A stretch of 21,368 nucleotides of DNA from Reticulitermes lucifugus. Taxonomy: Eukaryota > Arthropoda > Insecta > Blattodea > Rhinotermitidae. The first letter of the stretch is position 1, and every line of letters begins with the position of its first letter. The notes beneath the pieces are model-generated. The model searched no databases. It was not told where the DNA came from and was given only the letters and a program-made list of their open reading frames with translations. Shown here in pieces: positions 9,281-19,723 of the stretch. The stretch lies in assembly GCA_026260175.1 (NCBI GenBank), contig JAKCWW010009672.1, positions 1,681-23,048 of the forward strand, in the 5' to 3' direction. The position numbers were made by a program, and so were the translations under genes.

Positions 9281-10996
9281 GTATGCTGTTTGCATGTTCT
9301 GGAAATGAATTGCTGCTCTGCATTGTCAGCTGGTTCATGGAAAGGAAGTTTTCTCTAACCAGACATATTGTTGCATGGGTAATAATGGAGCAAATATAGT
9401 TGAATGGTGTTGGCAGTGTGTTTTGCATATAAAGGTTTAAAGTTTGGTCTTTTTTGGTTATTCATATTGTAAATCTGTTCACAAGGGCATGTTTTGTAAG
9501 AAGTAACTAGGAATGGATATAAAGGTGGAGGCACTATCATTATTCTATGGAAGGTGCAAGAGTGTAAACCTTTGTACTTGTAGACTGTTCCTTGATCTGT
9601 TAATCAACTTTTGTACCTTGTAAGATAAAGGTTTGTAACTTTGATTGCTTAACCATGATTGGATAATGTGCCTGTGCTTTGTTTTGTGTATCTTATCAAT
9701 AACGGAGGAAGTATCATTGAAAATAGTTGATATGGTAGGTAATTTTGACTGCTTCCAGGATTAGGTCGTAGTGATGACAACTGCATCTTGTATTTTGGGA
9801 CTTCGGTTAACACACTGATCATTTAAAAAATTTGATTAAAGCTGTATTGTTAGCAGAATTCTGTAACCAGCATTACAATCTGGAAATGAACATATCTTGT
9901 GGAATATTCTGAACTCTTAAGTAAGATATGCACCCCATTCTTCACTAAATAAAGTTCAGAGTTATTGTTGGAGTAAAGCGTACATAATACAGGTTGTCCT
10001 CCAGTTTGGGTGTGATACCTGTTTATTTTGACTTGGTTGTGCTTTCCAGGATTTGATATCAGACAGCTTGGCTTGAAACCTTGAATTCAATTTTTTAAAC
10101 TAGTGCCAAGACAATTCACAGGCATGTTTCGGTTGACATGTACAATCAAACTGCTGCTGTTAATGAATGCAAAGCCTTTTCTTTATTTCGTAATGTTCAG
10201 CCTTCATGTGACGGAAGAAGCCCTTTGCAAGGCGTCACCCCTTCTCCTATCTCACATGTTCAATAACGTTCATTTTCTGTCAGAAGATTCTCATTGCATT
10301 GCACCATCAACTTTTTCCCTTGCAATTTTGTTTGACTTTTTACTGTTCTACCAGTAGAGTGATTCCAGTTTCACACACTGTTTTTAGTTTCTCACTGTTA
10401 TCCAATTAATTGATTCCATGTAATCCTTTTTGTGTGGTAAATTAATGAACTACCCATGGAAATAGCTTAGTAAGTTCTTGGGTGTGGTGAAGAAATCTGT
10501 TTTCTGAGCAGTTGCCAGAAATAACAGCTGTCCTGAATGTAGGACACTTGGTGTTATGACAGTTGTTTTTATGTGATCTTTTTCTTGTGGTATACTGAAG
10601 TGTTGGCTGCTTTGCAGTGTGAATTTGTATAGTTTAAAGTGTACACCTGCATAGTTCAAATCAACATGGTTTCTGAGTACAGTGATCAGTCATCTGACTT
10701 TGGGTCAGGGGGAGTGATCACATGTTGGGCAAAATGTGTTCTTAGGGGTACATGACCGCACACGATTTTTGGACCTCCACCCCAGTTGCTTAAACTATAT
10801 ATGTGTCTGGGTGTTAAACATGTACAGTGCTTGTGTAGCTGATGCTGCCAGCTTCTGTGACAGGTAACTGTCAGAATCTGTCCATATGTATTTAAATTTT
10901 TCACTGTTCAGATATTTTTCTCTGTATATTTAATTATTTTCAACTTTGTATAGTCCAAACCATGCTGGGCAGTTAAGGTGCAGGTCATCAATAATG

Positions 10997-11082
10997 TTGT
11001 GCAATAATTAATATTGACAGTGTGGGTGTAATATTGAAGGGTTGCACAATATATTGAGTAGTCAGTGGACAGTATTGCACAA
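10997..11082. repeat. Short inverted repeat pair (TTGTGCAATA / TATTGCACAA)
   Basis: TTGTGCAATA at 10997-11006 is the exact reverse complement of 11073-11082. A partial further copy (TTGCACAAT, 11042-11050) lies between them. Small and AT-rich, so it may be chance or the remains of a repeat. Confidence 0.5.
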
Positions 11083-12204
11083 TATTCAGTCAGTTACCAT
11101 CTGTTGAGCAGTAAACATATCTCCAATGGATTGAGGAAATGTAGCATTTATGAATTTCAGGTCTCAAAAAAAACCATTTCCAGTGCCCAAATAGCATAGC
11201 ATAATGGACAAACGCTGACTGAGAGTGACTGTTTCTGGCATGTATTTCTTTTGGTTATGGTAGGGGGTAACAATCTCGAGTAGCTCGTCAAGTGGTGGAC
11301 CATCCAGCTGTGAAAAAAATTTTGTAATCATTTGGCTCACTCAGCTTTAAGTCTCATAACATTTTTTGTGTGTATTGTGGCCTTCATTTGTACCATTCTT
11401 TGGTCCAGCAGAGAATTATTTTTTTGTAAACATGGGCTAAAGCATTGACCACACAAGCAACATCGTCGCTCAGCATGTTTACTCATCGTAACCCATGTTT
11501 TGTTAATCTGTGAAATGTAGGCCCTGTGATTTGGGCATACACTTTGCTCACCACACTAAATATTGTTGTAAATTTCAGCTGTTTGTATATTTTTGTACAT
11601 AGCACCGTAGATGTGTGATTTGTTACAGTACTATGTGACTTACCATTTATGTGTACTGTACAAAGTATTTCAGATGAATGTTTTTGTTCAACTGAATGCA
11701 CCACAGGTGTGTTGATGAGACTGTGGTAAGCAGTGACTAACACCTGGGATGCACAAATCACTGGTGACTAAATTTTGTATGGTGGTGTCTAATATTTGTG
11801 GTTGCTGAGCGTGGAACTTCATGTCATCCATCTGGCACCTAGATTTTTGGAAAATTTTTGCACACCTGACAGCTGCTGAGATAGCAGCAGAAGCATATAT
11901 TAACTATCCTTGTTACAGACAGAGACATTATTTTCAAACACTTGGGGGTCCTTGATAAATATGGGTGTATGTGTTTCCATATATACTTAAAGTTGATTTT
12001 ATGTCCTCAAAGGTAATATCTGTAAGTTGGTACATGAGCATTAGCATAACATGGCTTTTCCCTGTGAATTTTGTATGCTTCGGCTATTTTAGACCATGCC
12101 AGTAAGGTAGCATAACAAGATAATAGCCTTGATCTAATTGGTATTGATAGTGAATTTGTGCACTATGTAAGTTGATTTTTTAAATTGATCTTTATATGTT
12201 TTAG

Positions 12205-12437
12205 GCAAACTTGCCCATGCTGATCTGGATGAGCGTGCTTTGGATGCTCTAAAAGAGTTTCCTGTTGAAGGCGCATTGAATGTCCTTACACAGTTTTTAG
12301 ACTCAAACTTGGAGCATGTTTCTAACAAGTCTGCCTATCTGTGTGGAGTGATGAAGACATATCGGCAGAAGAGTAGGGCAGGCCAGGGTTCTGGTTCTGG
12401 CACTGTGGCGAAGGCCCCTGATGAGGATAAAATAAAG
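12205..12437 (+). CDS. Syp: Syncrip/hnRNP Q-R, coding exon 2 (acidic domain core)
   Basis: Spliced in phase 1 to exon 1, this exon completes a Gly codon and encodes KLAHADLDERALDALKEF, then FLDSNLEHVSNKSAYLCGVM and KTYRQKSRAGQGSGSG. These are the signature of the hnRNP Q/R N-terminal acidic (NURR-type) domain; vertebrate SYNCRIP has the near-identical SDLDERAIEALKEF and NKSAFLCGVMKTYRQ. It ends GPDE-like (APDEDKIK) at a weak donor, AAG|GTGATT, in phase 0. A short glycine/serine patch sits just after the conserved domain. Confidence 0.96.
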
Positions 12438-14778
12438 GTGATTGTTAATGTATTAAAGTGTGCTCCATTATCTCAGATTAAATGTGCAGCTTGTGAACTA
12501 GAATAATTTCTGAGTATATAGTTGTGTTGTGTAGATACAGTTTACAAGTAAGTTTCAGTTTTGTGGCATGCTAATGTAGAAAACAATTTTGCCTGTGTGC
12601 TTTAAGATCATTCTTTTGGCAGTTAATGAGCTACAGTAACCTAGCCTAGTAGCCTAGTTGAGAAGTTTAAATTAATTCAGATTGTTCATGAATTGTCAGA
12701 AGATTAAATTGTAAGTTGGCATTGTATGTGCAATGATTAAATTATTGTGTTTTAGTGACTGTGTTCTCATTGTTTTTGTTGTGTCATGGAACTGACATTA
12801 GTCTGGGTTGTGAATTTTAATTCTGTCAAATTTAAAGTCCTACATTGTTACAAAATATCTCACTTTTTGTACAGATTTTAATTCGGTTTGTGCTGCTTGG
12901 TGGAGTGGGTGTTAAGATGTGAAAATTATAATTGCCTTCAGTAATAGTAGTACTGAAGACAAAGTAACATATTAATTCAGGATTGTATTTATGTACATGA
13001 TATACAAGCAACCATTAGTGATTATGATTTTGTGTCACTTCAGTTTTGTATGTATCATGCATGGTTAATATGAAAATGAACTGTGTTTCTTCCTTTGCCA
13101 ATGTACATAGCAGCTAGTTCTCCTTTATAAAAGATGAGAATGGTCAAATGAGGTATTTAATTGATTTTTCATGCTAGCTATAAGTAGATCACAGCTGGGC
13201 TGTAGTACAGATATGCTGTGAAGACATAGGTTAATAATGCATCTTCAGCCACGCTTTGAAAATGGAAAGCTTTTTCGGTTCCTAGCTGCTAAATTCAATG
13301 CTTGTCAAATGGGCATGTGGTTAACATTTTAGTATTGACTGTAGTGCATGTATATGTGTATATGTACATGTGTGGGAGGGTAGCTGCTGTTAATATTTCA
13401 GAAAAGTAAGGAGGAAGATCTATGTTTTTATGTGCAGCATTCTGTTGAAATACCATTTACCACAATTAGACTATTTAATTCTGTGCGATACCCCTTTGGA
13501 TTTAAAATTCCTTCATTTTGCTTCACATTGTGCAGAAGGACATCTGCTAGGTTGCATGGTGGCAGGAAATTTTGTTGCTTGGGATTATATGACACTGATA
13601 TTGCATTAGTCCCTGTTTACATGAGACAGAAAGTTGATGCTGAAGTGCAGTGACTAGTGTCATGGAATAAACTTAAAAGAATAAACTTTGCAGTACAAAT
13701 GGGATACCAAAACAAGCATGCTTATCATGAGCTCTTTGTGTCTCAGGGGTAGTGGACATTACTATTACAGTGTGGCTAAACAGATTGCACTGGTGTCTGA
13801 TTACATTTGTCCTGATACTGTGTGCAGGGGGATGGTGGAATGGGGTAGTCTGTATAGCGACTCAATACGGGCTTGACGGTGCAGGGCTTGAACCCTAGTG
13901 GGACGAGATTTTCCAAACTGGCCCCAAGGCACACCCAGACTACTGTACAGTGGGTACTGGGTCTTCCCTGGGGGGGGTGAAATGGCTAGGTTAGTGCACC
14001 CCCCACCCAGTGTAGCGTGAGAGTTGAGTGTGGGAGCTATACCTCTACGACTGCTCTGTTCCTGTTTGGCATTGACTGGGACACCTTTATTTTTTATGCT
14101 GATACTTGGGTGGTATTTTTTTGTTTGCGACTGATTTGTGGTACAGTTTTGTTAGTGTTTCCATTCAGAAAGTATTGTTTCAAATCAGTACCTGTTACCA
14201 TGACATTACACATGATCTTTAAACCACCAACTGGTGAATTTCCACAGGTTCAAAACACTAAATATGCAAACATTGAATCATGCTGTGTTCTTTGACATTT
14301 GAGCACGTGTCCAGTAGGTCTGCCATCTTGAAATTAATTGTATGGTTATAGTGACACACGACTGCCCACCGTGATGGTGCGAATGCTCACTCTTTGTCTG
14401 CATGAATTTCTGGTGAAAAGTACAATGACCATTGTTCACAGCCTCTGTTCTACAGATATAGTTCTATCTGACTTCATTGTGTGGCTTTCCCATTTTCATG
14501 AGATGTTCAAGATATGTCCTTAAAGGTTGCGTAGCAATCGAGTTTAACTCGCCAAACATACCTTCATTTTAAGGCAGATGAGTTGTTTAATTTTTAGGGG
14601 TTTTTTTACTAGATTTTATGTATGGTGCTCCAAATTAAGGGAAACCAAAATTCACAATCATTTTGGATAAGAGATTGCATGTATGTAGTATTAACTTATT
14701 TTTCACTTGTTGCAAGACTGAACAGTTCAGAAACTTCGCTGTTTTGCTTTGTTTCATGTGACCAATTCTTCTTCTCAG
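12438..14778 (+). other. Syp: Syp intron 2 (2.3 kb, phase 0)
   Basis: From GTGATT to TTCTTCTTCTCAG. It holds a SINE-like copy at about 13830-14050 and a TG/TA-rich tract near 13350. Nothing else is recognised. Confidence 0.9.
13830..14050 (+). mobile_element. tRNA-derived SINE-like copy
   Basis: GGCTTGAACCC at 13885-13895 fits a pol III B box (GGTTCGAANCC with two differences), followed by AGTGGGACGAG. The body at 13941-13990 reads CAGTGGGTACTGGGTCTTCC then a G-run and GTGAAATGG, a layout I associate with abundant insect SINEs. The block is clearly more GC-rich than the surrounding intron. The A box is not clear and the ends are approximate. Confidence 0.6.
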
Positions 14779-14886
14779 TCAATTTTGGAAAGAACTGGTT
14801 ATACATTGGATGTGACGACAGGACAGCGAAAGTATGGTGGGCCACCACCAGGTTGGGATGGACCGACACCTGGAAATGGGTGTGAG
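14779..14886 (+). CDS. Syp: Syncrip/hnRNP Q-R, coding exon 3 (linker before RRM1)
   Basis: Thirty-six codons in phase 0 on both sides, after a strong acceptor (TTCTTCTTCTCAG) and before GAG|GTAAGC. The exon encodes [20 protein letters not shown] and [16 protein letters not shown]. The [21 protein letters not shown] stretch is nearly invariant in hnRNP Q and R and bridges the acidic domain to RRM1. The [12 protein letters not shown] end is the insect form; vertebrates have a different sequence here. Confidence 0.96.
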
Positions 14887-17868
14887 GTAAGCAGCTCTTT
14901 TCTTGTTTACGCTTGCAAATATTCGATAAACCCGGCCTATATTACCCATCAGTTGCACAGTAGTTCAAGGTAAACATCACACCTTAGTGATCTTTGCCTT
15001 CAGCATGGCAGCTGTGGCAGTAACTTCATAACATATGAAGCCTGCATCTGCTGCGAATTTATTGTCCCCCCTTGCTGTGCAGCTTACTAGACGAGTCTTG
15101 AAGTGCACACATGTAGGTTGTTAGCGGGCTTTGTACCTAAAAATATTTCAAGTCACAGGATGGAGATAATCTTATGAAAAGTGTATCGCCTTAATTGTTT
15201 TTTTCCGTATGTAATGAAATAAAATTTAGCACTGTGTTTATGAATTTTTTTAAGTCAAAAGACGATTCACGTATTTTGTAATTCAGTCAGGACTGTCAAT
15301 TGCATGCATTATCTAAAACAGTGTTAATGTTTACATTATAATTTTAACTGCCACAAAGATTCTTGGCACTTTGGATCACTATTTTATAACTGCTATTCAC
15401 ATTTTGAGTTAATATTTGCGGTTTAGGTCACTGTATTCACAAGTTCATTATGGTGTGGTGTTTACCGCCATCCCACTGCCACTAGTTCCGTCTTGTGGTG
15501 TGTCTTTTTTTCTGCTTGTTCTCCATCAAGGTTTTGTATTTGCTGTCCTTGTATTTTTGTTTCTGGTGCTTGTCTGTCTGCTGCATTTTTAACTGTTGTC
15601 TTAGCAATGTAGAAAGAACTGCTGGCCCTTCTGGCTGGCTGGATTCAGGGCTTGTCTATACATGAATGTGAGTCTGAAGAACTACCAGCTGAATAAGGAT
15701 GCAGCAGAGGACTCAACCAGTACATTTATAGCTACCCTCAAGAAGAAAACCGAAAGAGGTTTGAAGAAATCTGGTGGATGGTTTTGATAGAACTACAAAT
15801 GTTTTTGTACACAGAATGGTTCTGTATGGAACAAAAAATTGTGCGAAGGAGAGGCATTGTGTAGTGGAGTTGCAGCTGTGAGTTGAGGGAGGAATGGAGA
15901 CGAAGCTGATGGACAGCAATGTAATTAATATTCAGGCAGTGGATACCATTACTGTTGCCAGCCACTTCTTTGTGTTGAGCTTGGGATTCATTTTAACACC
16001 TCTAACTGCTGTGGCCCAATAAATAATATGCAGCATAATGGGAATATAATGGGCAGTCACACATTTTTTGCGAATAGGTCTCACATTGCACCTACAGAAG
16101 TGTACTGTGTTTAACAGTGCTCCCTGCCATGATTAGGAACAGAACTAATCCTTTCCAGATTTGTTAGCGAATAGCAGGCGGTGGGTTGAAGCAAAATTGT
16201 GTTTTCTACATGTACAACAATGAGGATGATTTCCACAAAGTGAGAAAGCCAAAGAAAATACACGTAGGTTAGCTAGAATGTTCAGTTTATGTGGTATTAG
16301 GCTGCCTCCCTCTAATTGTCATCTGAATCCCAAATAATTGGCATGGGCTAAATCACCATGAGCAAATCAGAAAAGTGCTGTAAGGTAAGACTTAAATTTT
16401 TGCATGTTATATGTATTTGCTATTATAATTGCTGGATAAAAACTGAAGCATTATTATTCACTTTCATCACAAGTCGGATCGATTGAAGTGAGTGAATTCT
16501 AGATGTACAGAATGAAAGCAACCACTTCAACATTTGTTTACCAAATGAGGACTGACAGTTTGTCAGTGAATGGTGATGAAATTATGATTTGACATCAGAG
16601 ACTGCGTGCTTGAGCATGTGTGTCAAATGTGAGAACATTTGGTGCATTTCATTTCAGACCTGTTTTACTGTATTGATGGCTTGGATAGATGATGATAATT
16701 TTTGAACACAAGATAATGCAGTAACAGTGACAGTACTGGTACATTTTTAAGAATATTTATAATTCATTTGCATATGAGGGTAATTCAGTATAAAGAAATA
16801 GAAGCTGAAGGAGACAGTAAATTACAACAGATCATTCTGTTTTTATACAGTTTCTCCATAGTGCATGATGTGCCTGTAGAAAGCAGTGTCCCATACCTTT
16901 AAAAAAGTCTTACAGCAATTGTTCATGGGTTTGTTCCTTTAAATATGTTCGTGTTTTAACCTTTTTGCTATTGGTCCAAGTTGTGGTTCTGGCACTTCAA
17001 ACATAATCCGGCATCTGATTCTTGTGCTGGGTGGTGGTGTGTTGAGCATTGTCATACAATGGTTACATAACTTCTTCCAGGAGTCTGGTCTTCTGGGTTG
17101 CATTGCTGGCTGCAGCTTATTGAATAACATTTTTTCGTACCAGTCTGTGTTGTTTGACCTTTGGCAGCCCCTTCAAAATCATGGTACACTAATCTGTGTT
17201 TGGCCATGAATTTCTTTGATTTTGGGGTTTGTAATGTTTTGATTCCAGGGACTGCAGTCCAATTCGAAGTAGTGTTTCCAGATCTCATCTTCAGTGACTA
17301 TTCTCTTGAAAATTGCCATTGTTTTCTTATTCCTTCCCATCTTTCATACAGGCTGCTTCAGGCATGATTACCTACTGAAAATCTGCTGGGTGTCGCCATT
17401 GTGCAATAATTGATCTACTGCACACTGTTCTGGGTTGGTGCAGTCCAGTGGATTAGTGATACACTCAGGCTTTCAGTAACAAAACTGTTAGTGCTACAGC
17501 ACATGTGGAATAGCAGCAGTGATTGACATGCTTTGCAGTGATGCCACTTGCTTTTGAATCACATTTGCAGTTCATGGTATATGTTAGTATAGAGTTCTAT
17601 CATTTAACAATTTTTTAGATTTTGGTGTAAGTCTTGAAGGGAGTTCCACCTCTCATAGAAGCATTATGTGCTTTCTTTAGTGCAGGTAATGATCTGCCGC
17701 CAAAACATTCCAGTGCCTTAGGTTAGCTATAAGTCATTCAACTTTTCATTCTCTTTTCTGTTAGTGCATGGTCATTAAGTGCTTTGTTAATTCACCTGCT
17801 CTCAGCTTTTTTAGTTTGTGGTTTATGATTGAGAATTGGACTTTATAGTATGGTATTGTATGTCTCAG
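14887..17868 (+). other. Syp: Syp intron 3 (3.0 kb, phase 0)
   Basis: From GTAAGC to TGTCTCAG. It contains a decayed mariner-like transposase at about 16960-17320 (minus). The 14887-16950 part is AT-rich with no gene I can support; open frames near 15713-15965 lack any recognised motif. Confidence 0.9.
16960..17320 (-). pseudogene. Mariner-like transposase fossil
   Basis: Minus-strand reading shows FKRIVTEDEIW (17311-17279), resembling the VTGDETW box around the first catalytic Asp of mariner transposases. YEKMLFNKLQPAMQPRRP follows in another frame, then LYDNAQHTTTQH (about 17059-17024), resembling the second-Asp box HDNAxxHT, and PEPQLGP where YSPDLAP is expected, with the third-box Asp lost. 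Several frame changes and stops separate these pieces, so it is long dead. Flanking inverted repeats were not found. The order and spacing of the boxes support the call. Confidence 0.6.
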
Positions 17869-18045
17869 GTTTTTTGTGGGAAGATCCCGAAGGATATGTA
17901 TGAGGATGAACTGATACCACTTTTTGAAAAGTGTGGTAATATTTGGGATCTGCGTCTCATGATGGATCCAATGACGGGCCTTAACAGGGGCTATGCTTTT
18001 ATTACATTTACAACAAGAGACTCAGCCCAGCTGGCAGTGCGGGAG
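17869..18045 (+). CDS. Syp: Syncrip/hnRNP Q-R, coding exon 4 (RRM1)
   Basis: Fifty-nine codons, phase 0 at both ends, from TGTCTCAG to GAG|GTAAAT. It encodes most of the first RNA recognition motif: RNP2 VFCGKI at the start, then KDMYEDELIPLFEKCG, WDLRLMMDPMTGLNRG and RNP1 RGYAFITF, ending SAQLAVRE. These match insect and vertebrate SYNCRIP/hnRNP R RRM1 almost residue for residue. RRM1 is completed by whichever of two alternative exons (18974-19109 or 19588-19723) is spliced next. Confidence 0.97.
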
Positions 18046-18973
18046 GTAAATATGCATGGTCTTTGTTTCCAGTAATGGTCTGTGATTTCATACAGTGAAG
18101 CCTCTTTCACTGAAATGTGTGTGTGTGTACCTACTAGTGGTGGTGATGACAGTTTCCTTTTGCATCTAGTACTATTAGTTTCTGTGAAAGTGGTTTGCTG
18201 TCCAGTGGAAGTAGAACATATTGACTCTGGTACCAAACTCACTGTTTTGGTTTCCAAAATGTTATCAAATTTGTGGTTACATGTGTGTCAACTTCATTAG
18301 CCATGTAAGTTTTTCTTCTCCCAAATAAAACATTCTGATTTGATCAAATCTCGTCTTGATTGAAAAAAGCTTTTAGCTGCAGAGCTGAGTGAGTTTGAAG
18401 TCTAAATGACCAGAGCATTGTTTTTATGTGAATTTTTAAATGTAATCAGTTTTAAATGTGATTTAAGATTTGTTGCTTAAGGTATAGGTTAATGTTGCTT
18501 CCAGGTTTCCTCTTTGCTCTGATGGCAAAATTGGGACTGGAGGGACTCTGCAATAGCGTAATTATATGTTAGTATTCAAAATTCAAACTCATGTAATGGC
18601 TCTGTCGCAGAAGCGGGCGGGATGTACTGGCTTTGGCATATTTTTCATAATGGAATGCGTTTCGTAGCAATAGTGAAATACTTAGTGCAGTTTTGTATTT
18701 TTATTTGAGAAACATATTATTTTGGAATTTAAAATTGTTAGGTGTAAGAAAATTTGTTCCAGGAGGCACTGATTTCGTCAGGACTGCAGGTTGCAAAATT
18801 GTGAAGCATCGAGTGAAGCAAGAAAAAGAGCATGCCTGTTTCAGTAGTTTGTTGGTACAAAATTGTCCTCTTTTGAAATTTTTTTCCCTAAATTTGATTT
18901 TCATTTTTTCTCTTGTTGATGTGGCTCACTCACCCAAATTTGGCATGTGTGTGTTTTTCTCTTCATCCCACAG
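18046..18973 (+). other. Syp: Syp intron 4, upstream of exon 5a
   Basis: 0.9 kb from GTAAAT to CATCCCACAG. A TACAGTGAAGCCTCT stretch at 18091-18105 resembles the pogo-type end at 21244. A GT tract lies near 18117-18127. Nothing else is recognised. Confidence 0.85.
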
Positions 18974-19109
18974 CTCGATAATCATGAAATCAAACCTGGC
19001 AAGAGTCTGAAAGTTAACATTAGCGTTCCCAATCTGCGACTTTTTGTGGGCAACATTCCAAAGTCTAAAGGCAAAGAGGAGATTCTGGACGAGTTTGGTA
19101 AATTAACAG
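18974..19109 (+). CDS. Syp: Syncrip/hnRNP Q-R, mutually exclusive exon 5a (RRM1 end to RRM2 start)
   Basis: 136 nt, acceptor CATCCCACAG, donor ACAG|GTAATG; starts phase 0 and ends phase 1. It encodes LDNHEIKPGKSLKVNISVPN, then LRLFVGNIPKSKGKEEILDE and FGKLT. This gives the last helix/strand of RRM1, the inter-RRM linker, and the first strand (RNP2 LFVGNI) and helix of RRM2. Joined to exon 6 it reads KLT-AGLTEVIIY, matching known insect Syncrip. A second exon with the same job and identical length lies at 19588-19723. Splicing both would give GCT GAA TGA, and skipping both would give CTG GTT TGA, so only one can be used. The 5a form resembles vertebrate SYNCRIP in the IPKSK-KE-IL-EF segment. 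Confidence 0.95.
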
Positions 19110-19587
19110 GTAATGTGTACTGAAGGAGAAAGTTATTTCAGTAGTGTAGAGATAGCAGCTGGCCGGAGGGTTGGATGGGGCTCGCTCGTGGGCCCTGCCT
19201 TTCAGTTTGTTAGTTGGTTACCCCAATATTCAAGAGCAACCTTTCCTAATTTGGTTAAGTCATGAGGTTCCTACTGCCTCTGTAATTTCCCATGTAAGTA
19301 AGGCCTGTTGATGTGAAAGGGATCTTCACTCTGCTATCCTTCCGTTGCCCAAAGGTTCCATCTGTTTGATACTAGGTCAGTCCTACACCAGTGATAATCC
19401 TAATATTCATGGCTCAAGCTAACCAGGTAAGGTATACTTCTGAATACAAGTATAAGGGTAGCTTGCTAATGATCGGGTAGGCAGGGCTATAAATGTCCTC
19501 CCATTCCCACCCTGACTGGCACTGTGCAGGCACACCACCCTCTAGGCAAGCTTAATTGGCTGTCTTCCTTCCACGTTGTTCTTACAG
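19110..19587 (+). other. Syp: Intron between the two mutually exclusive exons (478 nt)
   Basis: Runs from GTAATG to TTCTTACAG. It is too long for splice-site crowding to explain exclusive use, so regulation would need RNA structure or factors. A more GC-rich stretch (19155-19200, 19470-19560) may be repeat-derived, but I could not identify it and I cannot establish base-paired docking and selector elements by eye. Confidence 0.8.
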
Positions 19588-19723
19588 CTGAATGATTATG
19601 AAATTCGAAAAGGCAAAAAGATTGGCGTTACCATTTCTTATAACAATCGCCGCTTATTTGTGGGAAATATACCCAAGAATCGAGAGCGAGATGAATTGTT
19701 TGAAGAATTTTCCAAACATGCAC
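19588..19723 (+). CDS. Syp: Syncrip/hnRNP Q-R, mutually exclusive exon 5b (RRM1 end to RRM2 start)
   Basis: 136 nt, acceptor TTCTTACAG, donor GCAC|GTAAGT; phase 0 in and phase 1 out, exactly as exon 5a. It encodes LNDYEIRKGKKIGVTISYNN, then RRLFVGNIPKNRERDELFEE and FSKHA, joining exon 6 as KHA-PGLTEVIIY. It shares 22 of 45 residues with 5a without gaps and keeps RNP2 LFVGNI. Differences cluster in the RRM1 beta-4 strand, the linker (SYNNRR versus SVPNLR) and the first RRM2 helix (NRERDELFEE versus SKGKEEILDE), where RNA contacts or domain packing could change. The donor is stronger than that of 5a. The intact frame and splice sites argue against decay. Confidence 0.94.

Larger units (their letters stand above)
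8940..12204 (+). other. Syp: Syp intron 1 (3.3 kb, phase 1)
   Basis: Bounded by GTACAG and TTTTAG. It contains the 80-bp hairpin element (9201-9280) and a set of TTGCACAAT-type repeats near 10997-11082. The rest is AT-rich sequence in which I see no gene. Confidence 0.9.

Noticed and set aside
11483..11761. 92-codon minus-strand open frame in Syp intron 1
   Set aside because: Begins and ends arbitrarily and shows no family motif; chance open frame.
14017..14295. 92-codon plus-strand open frame
   Set aside because: Overlaps the SINE-like block and adjacent intron; hydrophobic residues reflect T-rich DNA and no signal or domain is recognised.
15713..15965. Overlapping minus-strand frames in Syp intron 3 as a gene
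   Set aside because: Two frames overlap with no shared protein signature; no splice or start support.
18693..19010. 105-codon plus-strand open frame ending in exon 5a
   Set aside because: It overlaps exon 5a in a different frame and is otherwise intronic with a T-rich composition; no evidence of coding.
18974..19109. Exon 5a or 5b as a decayed pseudo-exon
   Set aside because: Both have intact frames, equal length, matching phases, good splice sites and a preserved RNP2 motif.
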